Source: a virus
Strand: one strand, 5' to 3'
IMG/VR virus record: IMGVR_UViG_3300027797_000001
Location: 1 to 64,000 of that record
Length of the DNA stretch: 64,000 nt
Position numbers and translations under genes: made by a program. The notes below the pieces were generated by a model. It saw only the letters and a program-made list of their open reading frames with translations, was not told the origin of the DNA and made no database searches. Position 1 is the first letter of the stretch. Each line of letters opens with the position of its first letter. Below are positions 12,972-21,214 of this stretch, piece after piece.

Positions 12972-13247
12972 ATGCAATTAAAAGGAAAAAGGATTTTGTT
13001 AAACAAACCAGAAGTAAAAGAATCTCCATTTGAATTAAGTGAATCTGACAAGATGGCTATTGAGATGGACATGAGAAAGACATGGACTAAGTTAGAAGTT
13101 TATGCTATAGGGGATGATGTAGAATCAGTAAAGGTGGGGGATAAAGTGTACATGGGAATCACTGGGCTACAAGCATCTGAAGCAGTAGAACTAGAAGATG
13201 GAGTTAAGTTAATGGTTGCTGAAAGAGACATTGCAATAATATGGTAA
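12972..13247 (+). CDS. GroES-like co-chaperonin (putative)
   Basis: The 91-residue protein has the size and order of a GroES barrel: an N-terminal strand with KGKRILLNKPEVKESPFELS, a mobile-loop-like acidic stretch, then LEVYAIGDDVESVKVGDKVYMG, matching the conserved V-x-A-x-G-(D/x)-x-x-x-V-K-V-G-D-x-V of Cpn10 proteins, and a final strand. Phage GroES analogues (such as gp31 of T4) adapt GroEL for capsid protein folding. A TATATTTG element lies at 12942-12949. No GroEL gene is nearby. Confidence 0.6.
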   Translation: MQLKGKRILLNKPEVKESPFELSESDKMAIEMDMRKTWTKLEVYAIGDDVESVKVGDKVYMGITGLQASEAVELEDGVKLMVAERDIAIIW

Positions 13248-13549
13248 ACTTTACAGAAGAATCAGAAGAACTGTATAGCAGTAGAATGTATACACCGTTT
13301 GATAAGATAGTATCTAAAGAGATACCATTAACAGATAGACTTGTAAATCTTGATAGGCCAGAGTATTATGGTGGAGCAGGAAATACTTATGAAGTATTTA
13401 ATGTACTAGAAGCTTGGGGATTAGATGAAGACTTTTATCTTGGTAATGTTATCAAGTATATTGTAAGAGCTGGTAAAAAAACTTCTACTAAAAAAGAAGA
13501 TTTACAAAAAGCTTTAGTATATTTACAACGAAGAATAGATAAACTATGA
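13241..13549 (+). CDS. DUF3310-family protein
   Basis: The 102-residue protein carries the DUF3310 pattern: YYGGAGNTYEVFNVLEAWGL, then LGNVIKYIVRAGKK and EDLQKALVYLQR. Members are common in phages and act in nucleotide metabolism or as kinase-fused modules, but their exact role is unknown. It overlaps the GroES-like gene by 7 bases and the next gene by 4. Confidence 0.8.
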   Translation: MVNFTEESEELYSSRMYTPFDKIVSKEIPLTDRLVNLDRPEYYGGAGNTYEVFNVLEAWGLDEDFYLGNVIKYIVRAGKKTSTKKEDLQKALVYLQRRIDKL

Positions 13550-13800
13550 GCGAAGAAGTAGCTTTTAAAGAAACTAAGATTTATTCTTTCGGGGATATCT
13601 TAGTTGGTTTAGACTCAGAAGAGATCACTGAGTCTGCAGAAATTATTGAACTTAAAGAAAAATTTTCTAAGATAGCTGAAGATCTTAAAGAGAATTATAA
13701 TCTTAACAGGTCTCCAGTAAAAAGTTTATTATTTGATCAGACTATAGGTGACTTGACAAGAGCTTTGCTTATGTCTGAGAAACTATTAAAAATGAAGTAA
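13546..13800 (+). CDS. small acidic helical protein
   Basis: The 84-residue protein has an N-terminal beta segment (TKIYSFGDILVGLDSEEI), a long acidic helix (ESAEIIELKEKFSKIAEDL) and a conserved-looking end, NLNRSPVKSLLFDQTIGDLT, followed by a hydrophobic helix. Segments like N-R-S-P-x-x-S in a short helical protein recall small phage anti-defence sponge proteins (Tad1/Acb2), but key residues cannot be verified. I leave it unassigned. It is coupled to the genes on both sides by ATGA-type overlaps. Confidence 0.6.
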   Translation: MSEEVAFKETKIYSFGDILVGLDSEEITESAEIIELKEKFSKIAEDLKENYNLNRSPVKSLLFDQTIGDLTRALLMSEKLLKMK

Positions 13801-13991
13801 TGAGACTAGTTGCAGTTATTATTTTATTTACTGTTATTGCTATGTTATGGGCAATAGCACATATATTATACAAACCTGTGTTTGATAGAATCTCACAGAA
13901 ATATGTAATTAATGAAGATGATTTTAAACTTGCAAATATTTGTATTGCAATTATGTTAGGTCTTGCACTAGCAATTGGCCTAATACTCTAG
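13800..13991 (+). CDS. small membrane protein with two transmembrane helices
   Basis: The 63-residue protein has transmembrane segments at about residues 4-24 (VAVIILFTVIAMLWAIAHIL) and 45-62, joined by a charged loop (DRISQKYVINEDDFK). This hairpin topology is common for small holin-like or host-membrane-modifying proteins, but a holin candidate already exists at 18086. It is the last gene of the accessory operon, followed by a terminator. Confidence 0.6.
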   Translation: MRLVAVIILFTVIAMLWAIAHILYKPVFDRISQKYVINEDDFKLANICIAIMLGLALAIGLIL

Positions 13992-14028
13992 CCTGTTTCC
14001 TTGTTTCTAGCGTACATATTACAGGTTG

Positions 14029-14058
14029 AATCCCCGGTTGCAAAGCTGGGGATTTTTT
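14029..14058 (+). terminator. intrinsic terminator, rightward
   Basis: AATCCCC (14029-14035) pairs with GGGGATT (14048-14054), followed by a run of six T residues. It ends the accessory operon after the 13800-13991 gene. Confidence 0.85.
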
Positions 14059-14110
14059 ATATATTGGGATAAAGTATAAATACTTTTCTTATAAGTTTGC
14101 TATCTGAATA

Positions 14111-14133
14111 ATTTTTATTATATTATAGATATA
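14111..14133 (+). promoter_or_regulatory. promoter-like motif ATTTTTATTATATTA
   Basis: This matches the other ATTTTTANTATATTA copies at 35730, 42814 and 59681, and follows directly on a terminator. It starts 56 bases upstream of the tail fibre ATG. It is a good candidate phage-specific (late) promoter. Confidence 0.6.
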
Positions 14134-14166
14134 GTGTATACAAATTATTTATAAAAACAAAACGTC

Positions 14167-16548
14167 ATGGATATTTTAAATTTTATTTCTTGGATTAGAG
14201 GGAGACGCATAGTTACTACAGTTGACCCTAATAAAACATTATTACCAGTAGCTCTTCAAGATGAAGGAAGAGACGATGGTTATTTAACAGGTGCAATTAC
14301 AGTACAAGATTTCGCTAACCAAATTGGACAAGGTGCCCAAGGGCCACAAGGACCGACAGGACCTCAAGGGCCACAAGGCGTACAGGGTGTTCAAGGTGTT
14401 ACTGGTGTACAAGGTGCAGCTGGATCTCAAGGTCCTTTTGGACCACAAGGTGTTCAAGGCGTTCAAGGAATTCAAGGTATTGTAGGACCACTTGGTTCTA
14501 CTGGAGCCACAGGTGCTACTGGTCCTCAAGGTGTAGCAGGACCTCAAGGAATTCAAGGAGTTGCAGGTGCAGTAGGACCTGCTGGACTTAATTGGCAAAG
14601 TACATGGTCTGCATTAGGAACATATGTTATTGATGATGCAGTAGCATACGGAGGAGCATCATATTTTTGTATTACTAATGTTGGTCCAAATCCAACAACA
14701 CCAGATCTAGATCCTACAAACTGGGCTTTATTAGCTTCTCAAGGAGCAATAGGTCCTCAAGGCCCTGCAGGTATTCAAGGTCCTATAGGATTAACTGGTG
14801 CAATTGGACCTATTGGTTTGACTGGCCCTCAAGGTATACAAGGTATTACAGGATTAACAGGACCTCAAGGAGTACCTGGAACTACAGGAGCAACTGGTCT
14901 ACAAGGACCAATTGGATTAACGGGCTCAACAGGAATACAAGGACCTATTGGACCATCAGGTCCAACGGGACCACTGGGACCACAAGGAATTCAAGGCCCA
15001 GTAGGACCAGCAGGTTTAAACTGGCAGGGTGTTTGGAGTTCAGCTACAGGATATGGATTAAATGATGCGGTATCATTTGGAGGTTCATCATATTTTTGTA
15101 CTAATCCATTAGGGGTAGGTCCTTCTATCTCAGATCCATCAGTAGATACAGCTAACTGGGCTTTATTAACATCAATAGGTGCTACTGGTCCAGCAGGACC
15201 TGCGGGAGCAACAGGCCCAACAGGTTTACAAGGAGTTCCAGGTCCAACTGGTCCTACAGGTCCACTAGGAGCTACTGGAACTGCGGGAGCTATTGGCGCA
15301 ACTGGACCACAAGGTCCAGCTGGAGTGGCTGGTCCTCAAGGTCCAATCGGTCCTGCAGGATTAACATGGCAAGGAATTTGGAGCTCAGGAACACAATATT
15401 TTTTAAATGATGCTGTTTCTTTTGGTGGAGCATCTTATTTCTGTTATGTGCCAACAGTAGGACCATCTCTAAGTGATCCAACTGTAGACACTCTATCTTG
15501 GGCATTACTTGCTGCAGTTGGAGCAACAGGTCCGGCAGGCCCAGCAGGTGCTACAGGTGCTACAGGGGCACCAGGTGCAGTGGGTCCACAAGGTCTAGTA
15601 GGCCCAGTAGGTCCTGCAGGAGTAGCTGGTTCAGTAGGTCCAGCGGGTCCAACAGGTCCAACAGGTCCATCAGGTATTTCAATTTTAACTACAACTGGAA
15701 CAACTGGAGCTGCAACTTTAGTTGGATCAACTTTAAATGTACCTAACTATAGTTTACCACCACAATTTGAGTATAATAATACTAATAAAACTGTATGGTG
15801 TAATGGGTCGGGTAATAATGCAACTAATACACAGTTTGGAGAGACTGCATTATCAGCTGTAACATCTGGAAGTAATAATTCAGCTTTTGGTGAAGGTGCG
15901 TTGTCAAGTACTACAAGTGGTGCAAATAATAGTGCTATGGGTAGATTTGCTTTAAAAAATAATAACACTGGAAGTCAAAATACTGCTGTAGGAACTTTTG
16001 CGTTGGGAAGTAATACTACTGGTTTGGGTAATACAGCATTTGGTTTTCAAACCATGTCTAATAGTACAACAGCTAGTAATAACCTAGCTATGGGTTCAGC
16101 TCAAGTATTAAATTCATCATCATTAAGTGGATCATATAATATTGCAATTGGTAATAGTACTTACCAGAATCTTACAACTGGAGGTAACAACACAAGCGTT
16201 GGACATTTATCAGGTCAAATTATGACAACTGCAACCAATAATACATCTTTAGGATATACTACATTAGCTAGTAATGTTACAGGTTTAAAGAATACTGCAA
16301 TTGGATCTAGAGCAATGGCTTTTGCAACAGGTTCTAATAACACAACAATTGGTGCTGATACTGAAACTACTGTATTTAATAACTGTATTGTAATTGGTCA
16401 AGGAGCTTCTGCTACTGCAAGTGGTCAACTTGTAATTGGTAGCTCATCAACTCCAGTTGGTCCTGTAACAAATGCACCAGCAGCTCAAACTCATTACTTA
16501 CCAGTAACTATAAACGGTGTAGTATATAAATTATTATTATCAGTTTAA
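14167..16548 (+). CDS. collagen-like tail fibre / receptor-binding protein
   Basis: The 793-residue protein is modular. Residues 1-50 form an attachment domain shared with the next gene ([10 protein letters not shown]). Residues about 55-140 and further stretches to 530 are collagen Gly-X-Y repeats. They are interrupted by three homologous globular modules (about 141-190, 284-338, 399-451) of the type W-x-Y-x(n)-DAV-x-GGASYFC...NW-LL, resembling small carbohydrate-binding domains of the CBM5/12 kind. Residues 540-770 carry repeated N-T-A-(V/I)-G units as in YadA-like trimeric adhesin heads, then a short C-terminal domain. This is a trimeric fibre that likely binds the host surface. The repeats make it prone to recombination. 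Confidence 0.9.
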   Translation: MDILNFISWIRGRRIVTTVDPNKTLLPVALQDEGRDDGYLTGAITVQDFANQIGQGAQGPQGPTGPQGPQGVQGVQGVTGVQGAAGSQGPFGPQGVQGVQGIQGIVGPLGSTGATGATGPQGVAGPQGIQGVAGAVGPAGLNWQSTWSALGTYVIDDAVAYGGASYFCITNVGPNPTTPDLDPTNWALLASQGAIGPQGPAGIQGPIGLTGAIGPIGLTGPQGIQGITGLTGPQGVPGTTGATGLQGPIGLTGSTGIQGPIGPSGPTGPLGPQGIQGPVGPAGLNWQGVWSSATGYGLNDAVSFGGSSYFCTNPLGVGPSISDPSVDTANWALLTSIGATGPAGPAGATGPTGLQGVPGPTGPTGPLGATGTAGAIGATGPQGPAGVAGPQGPIGPAGLTWQGIWSSGTQYFLNDAVSFGGASYFCYVPTVGPSLSDPTVDTLSWALLAAVGATGPAGPAGATGATGAPGAVGPQGLVGPVGPAGVAGSVGPAGPTGPTGPSGISILTTTGTTGAATLVGSTLNVPNYSLPPQFEYNNTNKTVWCNGSGNNATNTQFGETALSAVTSGSNNSAFGEGALSSTTSGANNSAMGRFALKNNNTGSQNTAVGTFALGSNTTGLGNTAFGFQTMSNSTTASNNLAMGSAQVLNSSSLSGSYNIAIGNSTYQNLTTGGNNTSVGHLSGQIMTTATNNTSLGYTTLASNVTGLKNTAIGSRAMAFATGSNNTTIGADTETTVFNNCIVIGQGASATASGQLVIGSSSTPVGPVTNAPAAQTHYLPVTINGVVYKLLLSV

Positions 16549-16569
16549 TAACTAAATAAAACTATAATC

Positions 16570-17040
16570 ATGGATGTTTTAAATTTTATATCGTGGATTA
16601 AAGCTGGAAACTATAGAGCTCTTTTACCAATTGATGCAACTAATCTAATTGCTGTTGGATCTAAAGATCCTAATAGAGATGATAGTTACTTGCCAATGGC
16701 AATAAATGCTGCACCTTTGCAATCATTATATGATACGGATACTGTAACACAATTAACAAGTATTACAACACCAGTTACAGTAAATTCGCACAATGGAATA
16801 ATTACTACAGTATCTTCTACTCTTGCAGCAAATGCAAAAACAAGTTTCACTGTGTTTAATGATAAAGTTACTGCAACATCAAAAGTACTTCTTACAGTAC
16901 AATATGGAGGGGCAGCTGCTGGAATACCTTCTTTAATTTTAGGAGTTGTGCAAGCAGGATCTTTTGGTGTTACTATTGGAAATGGTGGAAATGCTGCATT
17001 AAACACAGCAGTAAGAATTCACTTTATGATCCTTAATTAA
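16570..17040 (+). CDS. tail fibre paralogue sharing the N-terminal attachment domain
   Basis: The 156-residue protein begins MDVLNFISWIKAGNYRALLP, paralogous to the start of the collagen-like fibre ([10 protein letters not shown]...), with the same following R-D-D-x-Y-L pattern (NRDDSYLPMAI). It lacks collagen repeats and instead ends in a beta-rich Thr/Val/Ser domain with TSFTVFNDKV and SFGVTIGNGGN segments. It probably docks on the same tail position and carries a different tip domain. It follows 21 bases after the fibre gene. Confidence 0.8.
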   Translation: MDVLNFISWIKAGNYRALLPIDATNLIAVGSKDPNRDDSYLPMAINAAPLQSLYDTDTVTQLTSITTPVTVNSHNGIITTVSSTLAANAKTSFTVFNDKVTATSKVLLTVQYGGAAAGIPSLILGVVQAGSFGVTIGNGGNAALNTAVRIHFMILN

Positions 17041-17050
17041 ATAAGAAACT

Positions 17051-17395
17051 ATGTCAATAGGAAATTTAAAAGACTACGGAAACAAGGGAAACAACTTTCC
17101 TTTTCAATTAAAAGTACTTGAGGGTATTCAAGCTGTTTTTAATGCATTAACTGGAACAACTAATGGTCAACAAAGAACACCTCAAATTTTATATTCTGTA
17201 GGAGTTGATAGTACACCCCTAGGAGTTTATAGCTTTTCTATTGCTAATGTAGGGGCTGCTGCCGGTTTTGTAGATGGCCAATTGTTACCAGCAGGAACAA
17301 CTATAAATTATGACGCTGGAGCTTTAAATAATACATTGGGCTCTATAGCATTTGATGCAACAGGTACAGCATTTTTAATTACTTGGATATCATAA
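17051..17395 (+). CDS. small tail/fibre structural protein
   Basis: The 114-residue protein starts MSIGNLKDYGNKGNNFPFQL, a block I recall at the start of tail proteins in Bacteroidota phages. It continues with a beta-rich domain with Gly-Ala and Thr-Asn segments (VDGQLLPAGTTINYDAGAL). It lies in the fibre cluster and probably contributes to the fibre or adsorption apparatus. Confidence 0.65.
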   Translation: MSIGNLKDYGNKGNNFPFQLKVLEGIQAVFNALTGTTNGQQRTPQILYSVGVDSTPLGVYSFSIANVGAAAGFVDGQLLPAGTTINYDAGALNNTLGSIAFDATGTAFLITWIS

Positions 17396-17398
17396 ATA

Positions 17399-17599
17399 AT
17401 GAGTACTGAAATTTATTTACGTGGATCTGCAGCAACCACTAATGGTGTATTTGCTCAAACAGCAAACAGCACTATAATTACTAACACTACTGTTGATACA
17501 ACCATTTCTAATACATTAGATGTAACAGCGCAATGGGGCGCTGCCTCTGCAGGAAACAACATCTACTCTGACATTTTTATCTTAAATAAGACATACTAA
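17399..17599 (+). CDS. fibre-tip-like small beta protein
   Basis: The 66-residue protein is Thr/Asn/Ala-rich with alternating hydrophobic residues (TTVDTTISNTLDVTAQWGAA). It ends in NIYSDIFILNKTY, a pattern like the C-terminal tip of many phage fibre proteins, in which a T-V-T-x-x-x-W-G-x-A segment closes a beta sandwich. It probably completes the fibre as a separate subunit. It starts 4 bases after the previous stop. Confidence 0.6.
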   Translation: MSTEIYLRGSAATTNGVFAQTANSTIITNTTVDTTISNTLDVTAQWGAASAGNNIYSDIFILNKTY

Positions 17600-17600
17600 A

Positions 17601-18089
17601 ATGAAAAGATTATTCTTATATTCTTTATTACTAGTATTTGTTACTTCTTGTTCATTAGAAAAAAGACTTGCTAAATACTGTCCATTGTGTACACAAAAAG
17701 ATAGTACAGTAATTATAACTCAAATTAGAGATACTACAATTAATATTCCGGGAGAAACTGTATATATAGAAGATACATTATTCTGTGATTCATTAGGTAA
17801 TGTATATGCTTCTAGACTTGCTGAAAAAGATGGAACTATTATTAAGTTACAATCAAGAGTAAGAGATAACAAATACAAAGTAATTGCTACTACAGATACT
17901 ATCTACAGAACTATAAAAGGTAACACTGTTTATAAAACTCAACTGATTACTAAAACTCAAAAGCCACAAAAAATAAAATACATCCCCGGTTGGGTCAATT
18001 TCCTAGCATGGTTGGGTGGTATATGGTTAATAATCATTATATTATATATTATATACCGTCTGATTAAAGCTCAAATACCTACAATATGA
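17601..18089 (+). CDS. unimolecular spanin (putative)
   Basis: The 162-residue protein has an N-terminal lipoprotein signal (LLVFVTSCS, Cys about residue 17), a periplasmic middle rich in beta strands and charged residues, and a C-terminal transmembrane helix (WLGGIWLIIIILYIIYRLI, about 138-156). An outer-membrane lipid anchor plus an inner-membrane helix is the topology of u-spanins, which fuse the two membranes at the end of lysis. It is directly followed by holin and amidase genes with 4-base overlap, which supports the lysis role. Confidence 0.75.
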   Translation: MKRLFLYSLLLVFVTSCSLEKRLAKYCPLCTQKDSTVIITQIRDTTINIPGETVYIEDTLFCDSLGNVYASRLAEKDGTIIKLQSRVRDNKYKVIATTDTIYRTIKGNTVYKTQLITKTQKPQKIKYIPGWVNFLAWLGGIWLIIIILYIIYRLIKAQIPTI

Positions 18090-18583
18090 AAACAAAAATA
18101 ACATTGGCAGTTTTGACAATATCATCTTTCTTTGCACCCATTGAAATTATGGCTATAGTTTTAATGTTTATAATTTTTGTAGACACTGTAGTTAAACTGA
18201 TAGCCCTTAGAAAAATTGCTAAAGAATCTAAGAGAAACTACAGAGACGTATTTAAATCTAGAATCCTTAGACAAGGCTATATATACAAATCTCTAGGATA
18301 CTATATTACAGCTGGTGTAGTATTTCCTTTAGACTATTATGCATTAACCCCATTTATCAATGGATTACTAAAGTTTTTAAACTTTGATTTTGTTATAGCA
18401 GTACCTGCAATACTTACAAACATTCTACTTGGTATATTCTCAATTATAGAACTAGCTTCAATTAATGAAAACTGGTTTGATATTACAGGAAACAATGTAC
18501 TTAGAAAAACTTGTAATACTGTAAAGAAACTAAGAAAAGGTTTAAAAGACGTATCTGACACTTATAAAGACATCAAGAACTAA
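18086..18583 (+). CDS. phage holin (family-4-like)
   Basis: The 165-residue protein has three or four transmembrane segments (residues about 5-38, 65-90, 98-130) with basic loops (ALRKIAKESKRNYRDVFKSR). It has the element SIIELASINENWFDITGNN, similar to the conserved S-I-x-E-N-x-x-x-I-T-G-x-N of the large phage holins of Bacteroidota and Firmicutes. It has a Lys/Asp-rich cytoplasmic tail. It sits between spanin and amidase genes. It would form the pore releasing the amidase. Confidence 0.8.
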   Translation: MKTKITLAVLTISSFFAPIEIMAIVLMFIIFVDTVVKLIALRKIAKESKRNYRDVFKSRILRQGYIYKSLGYYITAGVVFPLDYYALTPFINGLLKFLNFDFVIAVPAILTNILLGIFSIIELASINENWFDITGNNVLRKTCNTVKKLRKGLKDVSDTYKDIKN

Positions 18584-19230
18584 TGAAACTAGATATTAGT
18601 AAAATAGTACAAGCCAGATTAGATTCAGATCAGTTTTATGCTGAGGAGTCTAAGAAGACACAAATCTATCTGCATCATACAGCAGGTGGAGGCAATGCAG
18701 TAGCTGTATCAAGATACTGGAATAGTAATGATACAAGAATAGCAACTGCATTTGTTATTGGTGAGAATGGAGACATTGTACAATGTTTCTCATCTAAACA
18801 CTGGGCATGGCATTTAGGTGTTGATTCAGAAGACTTTACTAAGAATGGTGCAAAGTATCAGAACCTTAATAAACTTTCTGTAGGTATAGAAGTTTGCAAC
18901 TGGGGGCCATTAAAACTCCGCAATGGCAAATACTATAACTATGTAAATGGTGTAGTTAAACCTGAGAATGTAACAACTCTTGAGACACCATTTAAAGGTA
19001 CCAAATATTGGTACAAATATTCAGATGCACAGATAGAATCTTTAAGACAACTAGTAGAGTACTTATGTGATACATATGATATTCCTAAGACTTATAGATC
19101 AGAAATCTGGGCTATTGACAAAGAAGCATTTAAAGGAGTACCTGGAATCTACACTCACAACTCTGTAAGAAGAGACAAGAGTGATATGTATCCAGATCCT
19201 AAAGTAATAGAAATATTAAAAAACCTATAA
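18583..19230 (+). CDS. N-acetylmuramoyl-L-alanine amidase (endolysin)
   Basis: The 215-residue protein is an Amidase_2 domain. It has YLHHTAGGG (zinc His pair), then WNSNDTRIATAFVIGENGDIVQCF, HWAWHLGV, LNKLSVGIEVCNWGPL with the catalytic Glu, and THNSVRRDKSDMYPDP with the third zinc ligand His and an Asp in place of the usual Cys/Asp. It cuts peptide stems from murein. It lacks a cell-wall-binding tail and a signal peptide, so it relies on the holin to reach the periplasm. It overlaps the holin gene by one base. Confidence 0.92.
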   Translation: MKLDISKIVQARLDSDQFYAEESKKTQIYLHHTAGGGNAVAVSRYWNSNDTRIATAFVIGENGDIVQCFSSKHWAWHLGVDSEDFTKNGAKYQNLNKLSVGIEVCNWGPLKLRNGKYYNYVNGVVKPENVTTLETPFKGTKYWYKYSDAQIESLRQLVEYLCDTYDIPKTYRSEIWAIDKEAFKGVPGIYTHNSVRRDKSDMYPDPKVIEILKNL

Positions 19231-19231
19231 T

Positions 19232-19390
19232 ATGAAATTTAGAAACTCTTGGAAATCATCCACAAAACAATGGGATAAAATAATGATTAGAATTAGATTC
19301 TCATCATTAGACTTCTTCACATTTGAAATGGATATATCAAGAAACTTTTATCTACTAACTATATTTAATCTCACAATAAAAAATCGTTAA
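19232..19390 (+). CDS. small conserved protein, 52 residues
   Basis: A reading frame from ATG at 19232 to TAA at 19390 encodes MKFRNSWKSSTKQWDKIMIR, then IRFSSLDFFTFEMDISRNFY and LLTIFNLTIKNR. The F-E-x-D-x-S-R-x-F-Y-x-x-T-I-x-N-x-T-I part resembles short proteins I recall in Bacteroidota phages. It starts two bases after the amidase stop, so it is co-transcribed with the lysis genes. Confidence 0.6.
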   Translation: MKFRNSWKSSTKQWDKIMIRIRFSSLDFFTFEMDISRNFYLLTIFNLTIKNR

Positions 19391-19392
19391 TC

Positions 19393-19779
19393 ATGAAAAA
19401 GATAACTAAAAAAATGCCTAAAGCACAAGCAGGCAAAATTGTAAAAGCAGTTAAAGCTGTGAAACCTGCAACAACTATTGCAAAAGATCTTCCAATAGTT
19501 TTAAACAGAATGAATAGAGCTGAATTAAAAAATATTCTAAAAGGAATAGAAAAAGATCTTCCAAAACCTAAAGGTATGGCTAAAGGTGGACCAATTAAAA
19601 AACTTAAAAAAGCTGAATTGGGAATGGCAACAGATGACTCATGTTGGCCAGGAAAACCAGGATGTGGTAAAACTAAAACAATAAGAGGTGCTAGAACTAA
19701 AAGAGTTAAAACAGGACCCTCTCCTGGTAGAACTTGGATGTCAAGTATGGCAAAAGGTGGAATGACAAAGAAAAAATAA
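19393..19779 (+). CDS. basic virion-module protein with GG motifs
   Basis: The 128-residue protein is very rich in Lys, Ala and Gly. It begins MKKITKKMPKAQAGKIV, contains MAKGGP (near residue 66) and KMAKGGM (near the C terminus), plus a Cys pair (DSCWPGKPGCGK). The motifs PKAQ-x-G and MAKGG also occur in many later virion genes. It probably binds DNA or serves as a virion component. It is the first carrier of the motif and is followed by a terminator. Confidence 0.7.
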   Translation: MKKITKKMPKAQAGKIVKAVKAVKPATTIAKDLPIVLNRMNRAELKNILKGIEKDLPKPKGMAKGGPIKKLKKAELGMATDDSCWPGKPGCGKTKTIRGARTKRVKTGPSPGRTWMSSMAKGGMTKKK

Positions 19780-19802
19780 ATTGTCCTTCTCTAAGTAATG
19801 TA

Positions 19803-19833
19803 ATCCAGGTATATACTATGCCTGGATTTTTTA
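19803..19833 (+). terminator. intrinsic terminator, rightward
   Basis: ATCCAGG (19803-19809) and CCTGGAT (19821-19827) form a 7-bp stem, followed by a T-run. It lies 24 bases downstream of the stop at 19779. Confidence 0.85.
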
Positions 19834-19843
19834 TTTAAACTTG

Positions 19844-19873
19844 TTTGATTTAAACTTATTTTATATATATTTG
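19844..19873 (+). promoter_or_regulatory. Bacteroidota-type promoter (TTTG-N18-TATATTTG)
   Basis: TTTG (19844-19847) and TATATTTG (19866-19873) with an 18-base spacer are close to the host consensus. It lies directly after a terminator and 27 bases before the first ATG (19900) of the packaging operon. Confidence 0.7.
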
Positions 19874-19899
19874 TGTAAACTAATATAAATTAATATCTT

Positions 19900-20202
19900 A
19901 TGGAAACAAACCAACAACCAGAAATGGAGATGACCCCAGATCAGTTAGCTGAGCAAAAAGAAAAAATGCTAGAGTTCTATAGAGAATCAATGCCTTATTT
20001 AAAATCTCAATTGGATTATGAAAAATTGTTATTAGAAATTGATGAAACAAGATTTAAAAGATCAAATATTCAATATCAGTATGCAATGATGATGAACCCT
20101 GCACAAGAAGAGGATGATGATGAAGATATGGGTTCAGATCATGATATTGATAATAATCCTAATATATCAGAACAGGGTAAAAGAAAACTTAAAAGAGGTT
20201 AA
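19900..20202 (+). CDS. acidic helical protein of the packaging operon
   Basis: The 100-residue protein is acidic, with a Glu/Gln/Met-rich first half (MEMTPDQLAEQKEKMLEFYR), a helix with YEKLLLEIDETRFKRSNIQY, a run of acidic residues (EEDDDEDMGSDHDIDNNP) and a short basic end. It is probably helical and disordered at the end. It precedes packaging genes, so it could be a scaffold or small packaging factor, but nothing is recognised. Confidence 0.6.
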   Translation: METNQQPEMEMTPDQLAEQKEKMLEFYRESMPYLKSQLDYEKLLLEIDETRFKRSNIQYQYAMMMNPAQEEDDDEDMGSDHDIDNNPNISEQGKRKLKRG

Positions 20203-20204
20203 TC

Positions 20205-20573
20205 ATGGCATTAGTAAACCAAGTACAGAAGCGTGTAAAAATGCCTAAGTGGGAGGTTGTAAAATTTCAGATACTAGCTCATTGTTATATTAATCGGATA
20301 ACAATGAGTGAATCTGATCTTAATTGCTTGACTCTTTTAAGTTTTAATCAACCTATTGAACTTACTAATTTTTGCTATGATGCATCTTCAGAAGAAGATC
20401 CAATATTTAAATCAGCTCAAACTGTAAGGAACTGTATTAATAAAGCTGAAAAAATAGGTTTGGTAATAAAAGATGCTGATAATAAAAAGCAAATTTTAAT
20501 TAATCCAAATTTAAAAATACAAACAGAAGGTATGATACTTTTAGATTACAAGTTTTTAAGCAATGAATCCTAA
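20205..20573 (+). CDS. winged-helix-like DNA-binding protein (putative)
   Basis: The 122-residue protein has TVRNCINKAEKIGLVIKDADNKKQILINP (given in the region of residues 75-103), a helix followed by a strand-turn-strand wing. It resembles the Q-T-(V/A)-R-N-x-(L/I)-x-K-x-E-K-x-G-L-(V/I) pattern found near terminase genes in Bacteroidota phages. It may be a DNA-recognition component of packaging, such as a small terminase analogue, or a regulator. Stop and next start overlap by 11 bases. Confidence 0.6.
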   Translation: MALVNQVQKRVKMPKWEVVKFQILAHCYINRITMSESDLNCLTLLSFNQPIELTNFCYDASSEEDPIFKSAQTVRNCINKAEKIGLVIKDADNKKQILINPNLKIQTEGMILLDYKFLSNES

Positions 20574-20937
20574 AAAGGCTAATAAATTTTATAAACAATT
20601 TGCTGAAGAAAATTCACATGAAGAGAATTTAGTTGAGAGTATAATTGAATTTTATTATAAAAACGTAAGAAGTTTACTTACAGATTTATCTTATCCAAGA
20701 ATAAACATAGATGGTTTAGGTCATATAACTGCAAAACCAATGATTGTAAAAAAAGGAATAGATAAATTATGTAAAATTTTAGATGGTCATGATACTTCAA
20801 CATTTAAGGCTTACCATAATAAAAAAGCAATGGAAATTAAACTAGATAATTTAATAAAACTTCAAGAGAAAATTCTAAAGGAAAAAGATAAAAAAACTAA
20901 TTTTTTTAAAACCAAAAACAATGAAGAACGTACTTAA
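20563..20937 (+). CDS. conserved phage protein of unknown function
   Basis: The 124-residue protein contains IIEFYYKNVRSLLTDLSYPR followed by INIDGLGHITAKP, which recalls the beta turn G-x-G-x-F of HU/IHF-like proteins (here G-L-G-H-I). It then has a charged helical half ending in Lys/Asn-rich residues. An HU-like DNA-binding protein is possible but not established. It overlaps its neighbours, so it belongs to the packaging operon. Confidence 0.55.
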   Translation: MNPKKANKFYKQFAEENSHEENLVESIIEFYYKNVRSLLTDLSYPRINIDGLGHITAKPMIVKKGIDKLCKILDGHDTSTFKAYHNKKAMEIKLDNLIKLQEKILKEKDKKTNFFKTKNNEERT

Positions 20938-21214
20938 TCTTATTTGGCAAAACAGATCTCAAATTCTTGAGGGAATTAAGAACTCTGTAATTAGAGATGA
21001 AACTGTAGAAGAAATCTCTAGACTCAGATATGACATCTGTGATGAGTGTCCAGAAAAAGGTAAGAAGTGTGCAGTAAAAGGCACAGCTCCATGCTGTAAT
21101 GAATGTGGTTGCTCTCTTGCTTTTAAAACTAGATCTCTATCAGCATCATGCCCATTGGGTAAATGGGATGCTTTAATTACTGAAGAACAAGAAGAAGAAT
21201 TAGAAAAACTATGA
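20921..21214 (+). CDS. Cys-rich zinc-binding protein
   Basis: The 97-residue protein has CDECPEKGKKC, then APCCNECGCSLAFKTRSLSA and CPLGKW, with eight Cys, probably two zinc sites. The final helix is Glu-rich. The C-P-x-C...C-G-C-x-L-x-x-K-x-R...C-P-L-G-K-W pattern is one I recall in several Bacteroidota phages. It overlaps the nuclease gene start by 4 bases. Confidence 0.7.
   Translation: MKNVLNLIWQNRSQILEGIKNSVIRDETVEEISRLRYDICDECPEKGKKCAVKGTAPCCNECGCSLAFKTRSLSASCPLGKWDALITEEQEEELEKL

Noticed and set aside
13546-13800. Possible Tad1/Acb2-like cyclic-nucleotide sponge (N-R-S-P segment in a small helical protein)
   Set aside because: Resemblance is limited to a few residues and the remaining fold pattern cannot be confirmed by eye.
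14330-15700. Regular short repeats that could be mistaken for a CRISPR or satellite array
   Set aside because: The repeats are in frame Gly-X-Y collagen codons, variable in sequence and without constant spacers.
14284-15746. Open frames on both strands and in other phases inside the collagen-like fibre gene, giving Leu/Ser/Arg-rich products
   Set aside because: They arise from the Gly-X-Y codon repeats of the true gene and have no independent start context.
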